A stretch of 64,000 nt of DNA from Alopecurus myosuroides (Eukaryota > Streptophyta > Magnoliopsida > Poales > Poaceae), in assembly GCA_028641055.1 (NCBI GenBank), contig CM054063.1, positions 43,443,136 to 43,507,135 of the forward strand. Direction: 5' to 3'. The position numbers were made by a program, and so were the translations under genes. Of this stretch, positions 11,144-23,581 are shown piece by piece. Under the pieces are notes generated by a model. That model was not told where the DNA came from. It made no database searches and saw only the letters and a program-made list of their open reading frames with translations. Position 1 is the first letter of the stretch; each line of letters opens with the position of its first letter.

Positions 11144-12063
11144 ATGAAGAACCTCGTCATCGGCGAGATCTACACCAACCCCGAAGGAGAGAAGATGGTG
11201 GACGATTTTGGCTGGGGGCCAGAGTCGGATCTGCTAGAATTCGGATCTGTCGTCACAATCGGCCGGGTCAACGTCTTCGTTGGCATGGTACGTACGTCTA
11301 GTTCTATTCCTGATGATATTGGATATGATTCTGTGTCAGGAGGGGCGACCTGCGTTCAGTCGGACGGAGAAGAATCGGCCGGGACAATCGATCCGATAGA
11401 AGAGACCACCGCGAAGAGGGAACAGCCGGAGGAGCCGGCAAGGACCCCGCGTGGCCGGGTCATGAGAGAAGATGATACCGAGTCTATCTTGCACCTGCTG
11501 GAGGACCGGTACGAAGAGGATAGCAGTGATGAGGAAGAATACGAGTCTTCACCAGGCATCGCGCGCCAGGTCGCGGTCTACACGGTCTCTGCAGGTTGAT
11601 GGAAATCCGATTCTGACCCGGGTTGACGGAGAGTCGGCTTCAGTTACCAGTCGTACGGCGGATAGCGAGATGCGGAGAAATATGATCGGGTTTATGGCGA
11701 ACAGGACGCCAGGTGCGGGTCCTTCAAATCCACCAAATCCGGCTCTGTTCAACAACAACCTTATCCTGGATCCCACAGTATTAGTTACGGTGATAACCCC
11801 CGGAAAACGCAGCGGCACGTGCTGCAGATCTGAATGTGGCCCGCCGCGCATTGGAGCAACACAGGAGAGACGTGGAAGCTGAGAAGGAAGGGATAGCCAT
11901 GCGCCAGCGTGAGCTGGAAGCATTGGAGAACCGGCTTCAGGTTCAGTCGACCAGGATGCACAGTCAGAGATACCAAACTAGATTACCGGCAACGGGAGGA
12001 ACTTTAAACCCGGCCGCGCTATTTATCACACCCCAGGATCAACCAATTCCGGCTGTGAATTAG
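11144..12063 (+). pseudogene. gag 5' region, broken
   Basis: An ATG at 11144 opens a frame (MKNLVIGEIYTNPEGEKM) that runs to 11599, rich in acidic and proline residues. A second open piece covers 11836-12063, with a helical stretch (ARRALEQHRRDVEAEKEG) that could form a coiled coil. These pieces precede the main gag-pol frame and are separated by frameshifts or stops. They are probably the N-terminal part of the same polyprotein, but I cannot place homologous domains in them. Confidence 0.5.
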
Positions 12064-12087
12064 GAAACCAGGCATCAGCCTGCGACC

Positions 12088-15000
12088 GTGGGAGGACAGC
12101 CGGCAAACGTACAAGCCGGGTTACCCACACTACAGACAGGGATTGCTGTCGGCAATACAGTACCCCCACCACCATCACGATTTCGTACGCCACCATGTCA
12201 CTTTAACAACCTCATGGATAATGTATATGCGGCAACGTTGGCGTTGGACCGCATCCCCGTAAGAGAGTCACCCCATGCGGAGGAGACCTGGCGGACGATA
12301 GATCTACTGCGCACGGCAGTGGCACAGCAGACAAATTACCCGGATAATAGGAGTGGGATGCACGGAACACCGTATGTTAGCCGGCATAACGGTAATACCG
12401 GCAATATTGAGGCGAGTTCAGCACGACGGAGGGCAGAGCAGCAGCAAATGTCGCCTCCTCCCCGTGCTCCAGCAGCACCCGCGGCATCAGCAGCACAAGC
12501 CATTGTGGACAGTTCCAGAGCCAGGCGAGCCGCGGCCGGGTCTGCGGTACAAGGGCCAGTAGCGGTTGCACGCCCCGCCGTGCCCCCCGCAGGATCGCAC
12601 GTATCCCGGGTAAGGCCAGTGCCGGCTAATCTCGTCGGGCCTAAGTGTTTGTCGGATGTCATCAGAGCCGAGTCTTACCCAGATAAATTCAAGGAACCGG
12701 GTAAAGTGGTTAACTATGAGCCGACCATGGATCCAGAAACCTGGTTAAGCAGCTATGAGATGGCCATGTCAATTCGCAACGCATCTGAAAATCTTCAAGC
12801 CAAGTTCATGTACTTAATGATGTCAGAAGGAGCAGCAAAGCTATGGTTCAACAATTTACCCGAAAAATCTATCAATTCATGGAGTGAGTTGAAAACCGCA
12901 TTTATCAAGTACTTTCATGGAATGTGCAGGAAGTTATTTACGATCGACGATCTAGAACGGTGTGTTCAGAAGAAGGGAGAATCGGAGCGCAGTTGGGTGC
13001 GCCGGGTTATGGAAATAGTCCACTCGTCTACTGATATTCAGCCAAAGGACGCGTTACACGCTATGGCAAAAACATGCAAGTACATACCCTTAGTGCAAAA
13101 GCTAACACGCATGAAATCAAGTCGGAATGCTTTAGAGGTTACGATGGGTGAGTTAATGGACGCGTGCAACAAGCACGCCGCCACGGATACAACAGAAGAG
13201 GATGTCGATGATAAACAAGCAAAAGCCAACGCAAGCAACAGTGGAAGACCCGGCAATGGATCTGCGCCGGGTAACAATGGAGGAAATAATGGAAATAATC
13301 AGCACAAACGCTCGTACGAGGGAAGTTCCGAGTTTGTCGCCAATATAGAAGCCGGGTTTGCAAGACCCAGAACAGAGGGAAACTTTAATGGCCAAAATTT
13401 TAATGGAGGAAATTACCAAGGACCACCAAGGCCGGCTAATCACATAGAGGCCTTCTGGATTCTCTGTCCTCGCCATAGCAGGAACGGTAGGCCGGCTAAC
13501 CTTTCACTGGAGCAGTGCGTGGATTTACAGGGATGGAAGAATGAGGAAATACAAAAGCCAATGCGAGGTGCAGGTCGGGGAGCAGGACTGGGTCCAGGTG
13601 GAAACCCGGGCAACGGCCCGCCCCCAGCAGGCAACCCAGGAGGTGGTAATCCGAGTAATAACCAGGGAGGAGCTGGAGGTTTTCAAGCTAACCCGAAGCA
13701 GTTGGGACAGTACCACGTACATACTACAGGAACCTCCAACAAAGATAAAAAGATACTTAAACGAGCAGTGAACGCAGTCAATTCAGCTGTTCCGAGATAC
13801 TTGAGATGGTCGGATCAAGAGGTGACATGGAGCAGAAGGGATCACCCGGAAATAATAGAGCATCCGGGTGTACTAGAATTGGTGGTTGCACCACAGGTTA
13901 ATGGTTATGAGCTGAAAAATGTCTTGATGGATGGTGGAAGCAGCATCAATATTCTATACTGGGAAACTTACTTACGCATGGGTCTCAAGGAGTCCCAGCT
14001 ACAGAAAAGTTCTACAGTTTTTCATGGGATTGTGCCGGATCACTCGGCGTGCCCCGAGGGAAAGATCACATTGGAGGTTTCTTTTAGGGAATCAAAGGAT
14101 AATTTCCGAGTAGAGTGGCTCACATTCGAGTTGGTGAAATTGCGCAGTCCTTATCACGCGCTGTTTGGAAGGCCGGCTTACGCCAAATTCATGGCCAGGC
14201 CGTGTTATGTATACCTACAGCTAAAGATCCCGGGTCCCAAGCAAACCATCACAATACACGGGAACCGGGTTATAGCAGCTGAGTGTGACGAAGGAGACGC
14301 GGCAATGGCAGAACAGGCCTGCAGAAAGGAAGAGCTAAAATATTACCGGTCTCAAGTAGACCCGGATGACAGAACAGCATTGAAGAGGCCAAATACGGAG
14401 GATGAGAGAGCAAAGTTCAAAGCAGCACAGGATACCAAGATGGTGGCTTTTGTCGAAGGAGATCCCTCCAAACAATTTGCTATAGGATCTAACCTGGACA
14501 GTAAGCAGGAAGAAGCACTCATTGAGTTCATTTGTGGAAATCGGGATGTTTTTGCGTGGACGCCTAGCGATATGCCGGGTATCCCTACCAAGTTAGCTGA
14601 GCATAGCTTGCATGTTGATCCCAATTCTAGGCCCGTGAAGCAGGGCCTGAGAAAAATGAATGAGGAAAGAAGGAAAGCTATAGGAGAAGAAATCGCTCGG
14701 CTACTGACAACCGGCTTTATCATGGAGGTATTTCACCCGAATTGGTTGGCAAATCCGGTTCTAGTAATGAAAAAGAGTAACGAGTGGAGAATGTGCATAG
14801 ATTACACGAGTCTCAACAAGCATTGCCCAAAGGATCCACTTTCCCTTCCAAGGATAGATCAGATCATAGATGCAGTGGCTGGAAGTGACCTATTATGTTC
14901 CCTGGACGCATATTCCGGGTATCATCAGATCAAGCTCAATAAAGAAGATTGGGAGAAAACATCGTTCAAAACCCCCTTTGGGGCTTTCTGTTACAAAACC

Positions 15001-15318
15001 ATGACTTTTGGACTAAAGAACGCTGGCGCAACTTACCAGCGGTGCATTCAGAAGTGCTTTGAGGATCAGATTGGACGCAACGTTCATGCCTATGTAGATG
15101 ATGTAGTGATTAAGACCAGGAAAGCGGAAACATTCATTGATGATCTAAAGGAAACATTCATGAATCTGAGAAGATATCAGATGAAGCTTAACCCCACAAA
15201 GTGTGTATTTGGAGTCCTAGCAGGAAAATTACTCGGGTTCATTGTCTCCGAGAGAGGAATTGAGGCAAACCCGGATAAAATCAAAGCTATCCAGAGTCTG
15301 AAAAGCCGGAAAGCCTGA
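12088..15318 (+). pseudogene. gag-protease-reverse transcriptase of the Tat element
   Basis: A 1076-codon open frame. Gag lies at about residues 190-340 (DPETWLSSYEMAM, KLWFNNLPEKSINSW, FIKYFHG). A CCHC-poor spacer follows, with FWILCPRH and GRPANLSLEQC. The protease active site is LMDGGSSINILY. The reverse transcriptase has WRMCIDYTSLNKHCPKD, SLDAYSGYHQIKL, TFGLKNAGATYQR and the catalytic YVDDVV. The frame stops at 15318 within the RT/connection region. Downstream sequence continues the polyprotein in another frame (VQKLTGCVAALSRF), so this is a frameshift and not a natural end. Flanked upstream by broken gag. Confidence 0.9.
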
Positions 15319-15520
15319 AGCATGTTCAGAAACTTACAGGGTGCGTAGCAGCGTTGAGCCGGTTTATATCCAGACTCGGAGAGAAGGCAATACCCTTATA
15401 CCGGCTCTTGAGGAAATCCGACAAATTTGTTTGGGACCAAGAGGCGGATGAGGCGTTCGAGGCGCTAAAAAAGCAATTATCTGAGCACCAGTCCTAGCAG
15501 CTCCGGGTCCCAAAGAGCCC
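15319..15520 (+). pseudogene. RT-RNase H connection, out of frame
   Basis: This stretch reads as the RT thumb/connection and start of RNase H in a different frame (KAIPLYRLLRKSD, FVWDQEADEAFEAL). A second shift lies at about 15483-15490, after which the frame of 15521-16915 resumes. Two independent indels therefore break pol here. Confidence 0.75.
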
Positions 15521-16915
15521 ATGTTACTATACGTCGCGGCCGGGCCCCGGGCGGTCAGTGCAGTGGTCGTCGTTGAGCGAAAAGATCACCCGGTTCAGAG
15601 GCCGGTTTATTACGTCAGCGAGGTACTATCAGAGGCAAAGCAGCGTTATCCACATTGGCAGAAGTTGGTTTTCGGGGTCTTCATGGCGAGCCGGAAATTG
15701 AAACCCTATTTTCAGGAACACCCCATAACAGTGGTTAGCTCTATACCAATGTCGGATATTATCAGAAACTCAGATGCAACAGGTAGAATAGCCAAGTGGG
15801 CCATTGAGATGGGAGATTATCATATCAACTACGAGCCCAGGTCAACAATCAAATCCCAAGCTTTAGTTGATTTTATCAATGATTGGACTCATACCAGCAT
15901 GCCCACAATGACACCAAGTTCCGAGTCTTGGGTGATGCACTTCGATGGTTCTAAACAGTACGAGGGATCAGGAGCTGGGGTGGTACTTACATCACCTAAA
16001 GGAGACAAATTGAGCTACGTGTTGCAAATTCACTTTGATTGTTCCAACAACGTGGCCGAGTATGAGGCATTATTGCATGGATTGAAAGTAGCCAAGGAGA
16101 TGAACATCAGGCGGATACGGTGCTATGGAGATTCAGATCTTGTGGTACATCATGTCTCAGGAACTTGGGATAGAAAAGATGCAACTATGGCAGAATATCG
16201 CAGAGAGGTGGACAGGGTTACCGGGTGTTTTTCCGGGTATGAGGTGGAGCATATTGACAGACGAAAGAACGAGGCAGCAGATGCGCTCGCAAGACTCGGC
16301 TCACGTAGAGAGCCGGTTCCACCCAATGTTTTCCTGGACGAGCTATGGAGGCCATCTGTTAAAACCGAGTCTGAGGAAGAAGTGGCTAACCAAGACCCGG
16401 ATTTGGAGCTCGTGGCCACAATACGCGCTGTTCCCGAGTGGACAGAGCCGTTTTTGGCCTACCTATCACGGGGTGAGTTACCATCACAGGAAGTTCTAGC
16501 AAGGCAAATTCTGAGGCGAGCAAAGGGCTATTCTATTATCAATGGGGAGCTGTATAAAAGAAGCGCAGCGGGAGTCTTTTTACGCTGCGTAGCACCAGAA
16601 GAGGGCCGGCAGATTTTGAAGGAGATCCATGAAGGTGATTGTGGGCATCACGCATCCACAAGATCCCTTGTGGCCAAAGCTTATCGACACGGTTTCTTCT
16701 GGCTCACGGCCCTAGCAGATGCGGAGCGCTTGGTGGCAAGGTGCGACGGATGTCAAAGGTACGCTCTCCAAACCCATGTGCCGGCTATGGAATTGCGAAC
16801 CATCCCGCTAACCTGGCCGTTTGCTGTTTGGGGTATGGATATGGTCGGCCCCTTTCACATGTCACCTTGCAAAAAGACACATCTCTTGGTGGCTATTGAC
16901 AAGTTTACCAAGTGA
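15521..16915 (+). pseudogene. RNase H, second RNase H-like domain and integrase N-half
   Basis: RNase H remnants come first (PVYYVSEVLSEAKQRYP). A second RNase H-like domain follows with FDGSKQYEGSGAGVVL, NNVAEYEAL, YGDSDLVV and ADALARLGS; such a second domain is known in Tat elements. Then come the integrase zinc finger (GDCGHHAS then CDGCQRY) and the start of the catalytic core (WGMDMVGPF). The frame ends at TGA within IDKFTK, where a Trp is usual. It continues in the same frame after the stop (16925 onward), so a single nonsense change is the likeliest cause. Confidence 0.85.
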
Positions 16916-17719
16916 GTCGAAGTTATGCCAGTTACCAATTGTGAAGCAGTCACGGCAGTCAAGTTCCTGAAAAGGATTATCTATCGGTTTGGGTACCCTC
17001 ACAGCAAAATAACGGACAATGGAACCAATATATCCTTGGGTGAGATGGAAAAATTCTGCGGAAACAATGGCATCCGCCTGGACGTAGCTTCTGTGGCCCA
17101 TCCATAGGCTAACAGACAAGTGGAGAGAGCAAATCAGGAGTTGCTTCGTGGGTTAAAACCACGGCTGCGTGTCCCGTGCATCAGAGCTACTAGCGCATGG
17201 GTTGAGGAGTTACCATCAGTGGTTTGGGGGATTAACACCACACCTAATAAATCTACTCAGATGACCCCGTTTTTCATGGTTTATGGTGCAGAAGCAGTGT
17301 TGCCGAGTGACATTATTCATGACTCGCCCCGAGTGTCGGCTTACGTCGAGGTAGAGAACGAGAAGACCCGGCAGGACGTTGTGGATACGCTAGAAGAACA
17401 CAGAGAACAAGCTTTGGAGAGATCAGCCATATATCAGCAGGATCTGAGGAGATATCATAGCCGGCGAGTCAAAACCCGGGTCTTCCAGGAAGGAGACCTG
17501 GTGTTGCGCCTGGTACAGTCAAAGGAAGGAAAACATAAGCTATCTCCACCATGGGAAGGATTGTTCATCATAAGCCGGAATCTGCACAATGGATCATATT
17601 ACTTGATAGATGCAAGGGAAGAATCGGATACCGTCAATGACACTGCTCACACCACTTCATCTATGCAAGAGAGGGATAGACCATGGAACGTGGCCCAGCT
17701 GCGTCCCTACTACACCTAG
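16916..17719 (+). pseudogene. Integrase core and C-terminal region
   Basis: In frame after the TGA, integrase core sequence continues (FGYPHSKITDNGTN) until an in-frame TAG at about 17105-17107, where HPQAN is the usual form. It then resumes (VERANQELLRGLKPRL, INTTPNKSTQMTPFFMVYG) with a C-terminal chromatin-binding-like part (GDLVLRLV, PPWEGLFIISR, NGSYYLID) to a stop at 17719. Two nonsense codons thus interrupt integrase. Confidence 0.8.
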
Positions 17720-18862
17720 AATAGGCTAGATTCACAAGTGGAACTACACGATGTAACAGGCAGCAGGTTTCAGACGCACTCTTTTCCTATCCAGGGTACC
17801 TAAGGGGACTGGAGGGTTTTTAATGAGGCGGCTTGCTGACCTAACTTTTCTCATATCAATAAAGATATGGTTAAACAATGATTTTGTTTCTTTCATGTGT
17901 GTCCTTTGTTAAGTTTTTATATTCCTGTTTTTACCTTTTTGTTTCTTATTCCCTGTCAGGTAAGGGTTATTTGTTTGTTTTTAGTGTGTTAGTTCTTCTA
18001 GTAAGTTACATATATCTAGGTCTTGGGGGCTTATTGCTTGAATAGCACAGTTGCAAACTCAAAGACCCGTCATGATGCCATTAAATTGTAAGGACTGATT
18101 ACTTGGAATAAGTACGGTTAATATCTTATAACCGGACAATATATAGAGCCAAATTTTCTTGATTTCTCTTGCTTAAGCTCGATGTGACTCGCAAGAACGT
18201 GGCATGCTTTGCTAGCGTGTAATTACAATCAGTCATGATGCCCATTGGGACTTGCCTAACCCTGTTTTTATACAGTTATAGCAGCATTGATTATCCACGC
18301 GAAAGCCGGCTTACAGCAAAGAGGATCAAAAGGGTCATCCAAACCACAAGTTATGTAGAGTACAAGGTTAACAGCCGGAAACTCTCAATATATTAAGCAT
18401 AACTTCAAACTTATGTGAGTAACTCTAGGGTTTGGGCCTTAGCAGAAACAATTTGCTCTTTTGAAAACTCCAAACCCATAGACTCGGAAATTCGTGCCTT
18501 GGGGACTTGGGAATTTGAAAAAAAGTAACAAATTGTCTAGCTATTAAGCTTAAAAACCCAAAAATCCGAGTCTTGGGGACTTGGGGACTTAGAAAAAATC
18601 CACTTGTCAAAGCCCCCGAGACCCGGAAACCAAGTCTCACAAAAGGAAAAGTAGTGAAAAGACCAGCAAACGAAAAGTTTAAGGCTAGGAAATATCAAAT
18701 CCATGCAAAAGGCCAGAAGGGCCACAAAAGCTATTAAGGTTTTAGCGTATTACAAACCGTGGGAGTAGTATCGAAGAGTGCACAGGCGCACTATTAAAAG
18801 AATAATTGTTTTAGATGCCCATTGGCCGAATAAAGTGTTGGAAGCAGTGAAAAAATGAAACT
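17720..18862. other. Non-coding spacer between pol and antisense gene
   Basis: About 1.1 kb with no convincing frame. Repeated phrases such as CTTGGGGACTTGGGGACTT and GAGTCTTGGGGAC occur near 18480-18620 and resemble polypurine tracts. The 3' UTR of the antisense gene probably extends into it. Confidence 0.5.
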
Positions 18863-21800
18863 TCACTCGGCATCCTTGGCCGAGTCTTCAACGTTGTCCT
18901 TGGCAGCCGGGTCCTCGACTTGCTCTTCGGCGGTCTTCTCAGCACCTTTACCTGGATTGGCAGCAGAGTCGGCGCGAGCGGGTGGACGCACAGCCGGCGT
19001 AGAGGAGGAAGGTGTAGTGTTGTCTTCAGCCCTTCTCTTCGCAGCTTCCTCCCTATTCTTGGCGGATTCCGCCTTCCACCTCTCCAGCATGTCAAAGGGT
19101 TTGGGCAGATCCGCTTTGATCGGCTTGTTTTCGGCATCATAGGGTGTAACGATCATGTTTATCTCCAGACTATCGGTGATCAAGCTCGCCGAGTGACGCA
19201 CCTCAGTTTGAATAGCCTTAAAGTCCTTGCCGGAAAATTTGGAGCCGTCGAGGTTGAACTCGGGAAACCCGGCCACGAGCTTTGCCGGCTCAAGCTTGGG
19301 AAAATAGGCTTTGGCCAGCATAAGCCCGCGGGTTACCCCAACCCGGCACGACGAGCGCTTCCAGAGTTCGATCCACTCGGGGATAGTGGAACACGCGTCA
19401 AGCAAAGTGCCCAAGCCACAATAGCCCATAGCTGGCCACTGCACAACCTCTAGAATCCATTTGGTTCCGGCAGAAAATTGCCGGATTACGCCTTTCAGTG
19501 TCTTTAACTTCTCAATGCCATCTTCATCAGGAGCCGCTTCACCCGGGCCTGCAGTACTACAGAAAAAGTTAAAACAGCAACATTCGGGTATCATGTGTAA
19601 TGGAAAATCCGAGTTATAGGTAGCAAGTTATAAATGTTTACCAAGTAGAGCGCGGTAAGTATCGGCAATTTGAGCCGAGAGCTTCTTCAACACATTTTCG
19701 GCATTGTGGTATTTCTTCTTGTACTTTTTAACATCTTTGTCGAGGTTCTGTACTTCAACTTCAAGCCCTGCCCGCAGCTTTGTCTTGGTCTCAAGGAGCT
19801 GATTGGTTTTGGCCAAAATTTTCTCGGACCGGGTCACTTGTGCCTGTGGAGGAGGGAACAGGAAAGATTAGTCGGATATACAAAAAAGCCGGATATAAAA
19901 GGAAGTACCGAGTAAAACTTTGCCTAGTTAAACTCGGAACTTGGGGACTAGATGAGTATATGCCCAATGTTGATCAGGATTACCTGGTGCTCAGCAGCCA
20001 TGGCCTCCAGGATATCTCTTTCGGTGGTCTTCAAAGCAAAGAGAGCATTCATCATTTCTTCATAAGAGAGATTGTCGAGCTCCAGCTTGGAAGAATCGGG
20101 ATCCTGGTTACCCATAGGCGGGGTTCTCTCCTTCATGGGGGGACACCCGGGTCGTCTAGGTGTTGGGAGGGGGATCACCCCTCCTTGTGCCCAGGATTAC
20201 GATGTCGTCATCCCCGGGTGTGTGCGAGGGGATCGGATACTCGGCCTCCTGCTCGGCCGGATCTTTCAGCATGGATTTTTCTTCTTCTTCAGTGCCGCCA
20301 ACCGCGGCCTTCACAGTATTTACCGGACCCTCCATCACCGGGTTGTCCACGTCCATATCATCTGGGTCGCTGGTGGTGACCTTGGTTCTAAGGAAAATAA
20401 AAGGAGCAGTTAGTACATGATGAATGAAACTTATGGAAAGTATTGGTATATCGAATAGCAAGAAAGATAGCTTACCGAGTATTCACCATGAAGTCTGGTG
20501 GAAGGTCATTACTAGACCCGGAGGAAGCTGTTAAGGGGTCCGAAAGTGAGACCCGGAATTGCCCAGCTAGCGGATGGTTGGGAGAAGGGTGTTTTTGAGG
20601 AGAATTGGAAGGATGGGTTTGGGGAGTACCGGCACGGCGAGCTGGGGACGAAGGGATACCCGGGTTGAGAGGGTCATCATCCGGGGAGTTCCGGGTTACC
20701 CTGCGCTTGACTGGAACGGGCTCCTTCAAGTATGGCGAATCGGACAAATGTTGGTTAAGCTCGCACATGTTAGCGAATGAATATGGTTTGGAGGCAATGG
20801 AGGAGTACGGAACCTTGAATACAACCCCCCGGGGCTTCCTCTTAGCTCCGACCTCAACGTCCGGCTCAGCTTCACTGTCGTCCGACTGAGTCTCCTCCTT
20901 ATCCTCCAGCCCTGGAAAGCATAACGTATTGTCGGAAAAAGGAAAACAAGTTGGAAAAATAAGTTAACAGACATGGAAATCAGTGAAACCCGGATATTAC
21001 CTTCGGCCGAGTCAGCCGGCTCCTCCTCCTCTTCCGAGTTTTCGGAAGGAGTTGGGGTCTCGATCTTCCAGAAAGCACTGTCCTCCTGAGAGAAAAATGC
21101 AGTAATGAAAGTTAGAAGTTGTACACTAAAGGTGTTAGTCAGTAAAACAATGGAAACCGGTTCTTACAGCAGGCGGGTTATCTGGGTGTAGGGATACAGG
21201 CCGGCTATCGTCCGGATCACCTCCAGCTTCTCAGTCAGGAAGTTCTTCATAATCTTGTTTGCGTCCGCGGCCGGGTAATTCCTTAGCGAGTAGCGAAGGG
21301 AATCCGTGACGTGCCCAGAATAGTTGCACATAAGCTTGGGCCGGATAGCGTTGGGTTGGATCCGGAAGGTTACCCAGGTTTTGACTAAATTAAGCCCAAG
21401 GAGGCCTTGAGCCGAGAATACAGCGAGTTTGGCGAGGAGGGGCTGGATAGATTTCCGATCCGACTCAGAGGCATAAGGGCTAATATTGTCGGAAAGTGTG
21501 AGCAGATCTTCGGTGAAACCCGGCAATGGTTTTTCACCGGCTGAGGAGGTGTCCTGGCAATAGAAATAGGTCTTTTGCCAGTGTTTGACATGAGAGTTAA
21601 GGCTTAAAGTCGGCATTAAGGAATTCTTTCCTCTTTGGATAGACCCCCCCCCCCCCCCGCAAACCAGGAGGGCCTCGTCGCCGCTTTCGTGGCACGGTTT
21701 GCATTGGAATAGCTCGAGAAAGAGTGCGAGATTTGGAGGAACGCATAGGTATGACTCGCACAAGACAATGAAATGAGTAATGTTGAGCATGGAATTGGGT

Positions 21801-22617
21801 CGTATATCGAATACTCGGAGACCATAGTGGTTCAGCAATTCGCGGAAGAAAGGGTGACCCCGGGGGCGGAAACCCCGGATCACGTGCTCTACGAAGCATA
21901 TTACCTCATCTATAACCGGGGTGGGCCGAGTCTCATCCCCAGGAACGCGCCAGTGAATATCTTCCCGGGCGGGGAGGACGCCCGACTCTGCGAGCTCGTC
22001 CAATTTGGCCTTGGTTACAGTTGATCTCGCCCAATTGGCAGAGATCGACTGACTCGGCTTCGCCTTAGCCGGTTGTTACTCCTTCGTTTTCGTGCTGACT
22101 TTTGGTGCCACGGACGTAATCTAAAAACAGGAGACAAAATGCAAGGTATAAGCGACTTGAGACCCGGAAAATGATCACTGTCCGACTAAGTGAACAACAC
22201 TTGTGAGAGATTTTGGCAGATTGGATCTGGGCGGAAAACTTTACGAGGAAAATTGTGACTACAAGTAATGGAGATGCGTTGCGAGATGTGTTACTGAATC
22301 TAGTTCAAGCGTTGACTATGGGAGTATGAGGTGTGGAGTGTTCAATTAACAAGAAGTAAGAAAGGCATCTATGGGCGGAGATGAAACCAATCTAATCGAA
22401 TGAAATCGAAGATGAGATCCATGGAGTAAGGAGGCTTACCGGCGGGATCGGGGAGGAGAACGCAGCGGCGGCAGATGGCGCAATGGCGGCGGTCCCTGAG
22501 GCCCTTCGGTGAGCTACTCGAGGACGCGGCGGTGGAGGTCAACGGCGGCGTTATGGCGACGGGTGCGGCGCGCGGACGGCGGTGGCTCGTCTCCGGCAAC
22601 GTGCTCGTGGACGGCAT
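18863..22617 (-). pseudogene. Antisense multi-exon extra gene of the Tat element
   Basis: Exon 1 runs from ATG 22617 to 22440 (MPSTSTLPETSHRR) and ends at a consensus donor (CCGGTAAGC). A second exon, from about 22120 to 21164, carries the Transposase_28-like block (FFRELLNHYGLRVFDIRPNS, CESYLCVPPN, HVKHWQKTYFYCQD). Smaller acidic and proline-rich exons follow (about 21090-21000, 20910-20475, 20400-20156). Next comes a coiled-coil segment (about 19837-19628) and a C-terminal exon (19594-18863) with KWILEVVQWPAMGY and an Ala/Pro/Glu-rich tail. An in-frame TAA (22078-22076) precedes the conserved block and the exon 1 phase does not fit, so this copy is probably inactive. Antisense genes at this site are known in Tat elements; their role is unknown. 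Confidence 0.65.
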
Positions 22618-22720
22618 GGCGGCGCGGTCTTGAGCTCGAAGAAGAGGGCGCCGAGAGGAATTGGAGATGGAGAGATGGGGGAAATGCAGCGTTGGGTCTA
22701 GGGTTACCCCTGGAAACACC

Positions 22721-22728
22721 TATTTATA
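22721..22728 (-). promoter_or_regulatory. TATA box of the antisense gene
   Basis: The minus strand reads CCTATAAATAGG, about 105 bp upstream of the ATG at 22617. It matches the placement in the first Tat element (975-982). The 3' LTR lies only 0.4 kb away on the other side. Confidence 0.6.
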
Positions 22729-23118
22729 GGTGTGGGTGGAGCGCCCTAGGTTTAAAGCGACAGGAACCAAATTTTTGGGAGAAAAGATGCCCAACCGGAT
22801 TTTTCGGGATAAGCATTGAAGGCTGCCGTTACGAGATATCCGGAAAAGATTGAAACAGATCACAAACGCGATATTCGGACTGACTCGCGAGTGATGTGAA
22901 TCCGGGTCTTGTGTGCTTTCTCGGAGTGTTGACCCGGGAAAGTAATACTAGATTTAGGGAAAGCCGGGTTGTAATATGGACCACCAACAGAGTTAGGCCT
23001 AGTTGTTATCAAAGCATTCTAACCCGGTATTTTATGAACTTGTATGTTTATTATTTTGCAGGGAATAGCGTGCGCTTCCTGGTTGATCCCGTGAAGCCCA
23101 AGCTATTCTGGGGACTAC

Positions 23119-23581
23119 TGATGGAGGGATGATAACCCGGTAGGCCAATGCCAAGGTGTAACTCGGCCCAAAGGGAACCGCGCAAGACCCGACTCAAGGA
23201 AAAGGAGTTTCTAGAAGGCCCAAGAGTGTAGGCCTCGTAACCCGGATTGTGGGTTGCGATAAGGAAATTTAGGGTTTTGTATGCGGTGACTGGGTAGGAC
23301 TCCGAGTATGCCTTGGATAGGAAGCCAGGGGCAGGGTAAGATATAAACCGGCTCCTAGGGTTAGATTAGAACGAGCTTTTTACCAGTTATTCGAGTATCC
23401 CCTGTAATACGAGAGCTGAGATTGTAACCCTAGATCGTAGACTCGGCGACATGATTGCGAGAGCTACTAGATCGATTGATAACATGGTTTCCCTTGAGCT
23501 AAACCCTCTCCCAAACACCAGAGTCGAATTGGCCCAAGATAAGTTACCCCCGGTAACGTTTGCCGTGATTATCCCACGACA
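23119..23581 (+). repeat. 3' LTR
   Basis: It starts TGATGGAGGG right after CTGGGGACTAC (polypurine-type tract) and ends CACGACA. It is 463 bp and collinear with the 5' LTR except for one small indel near 23327. Confidence 0.9.

Larger units (their letters stand above)
10616..23581 (+). mobile_element. Complete Tat-type Ty3/gypsy retrotransposon
   Basis: Two LTRs (10616-11079 and 23119-23581) bound a 12.97-kb element. By eye the LTRs differ at about 18 of 463 positions (about 96% identical). At 1.3e-8 substitutions per site per year, which is an assumption, this would be roughly 1.5 million years. The flanking pentamers are TAAGT and TAAGC, a TSD with one mismatch. In order it holds a PBS, gag, protease, RT, two RNase H-like regions, integrase (order and protease motif DGGSS as in Tat), a 1.1-kb non-coding gap, an antisense multi-exon gene (22617-18863) and a polypurine-type tract (CTGGGGACTAC). 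Several frameshifts and stops in pol make this copy non-autonomous. Confidence 0.9.
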
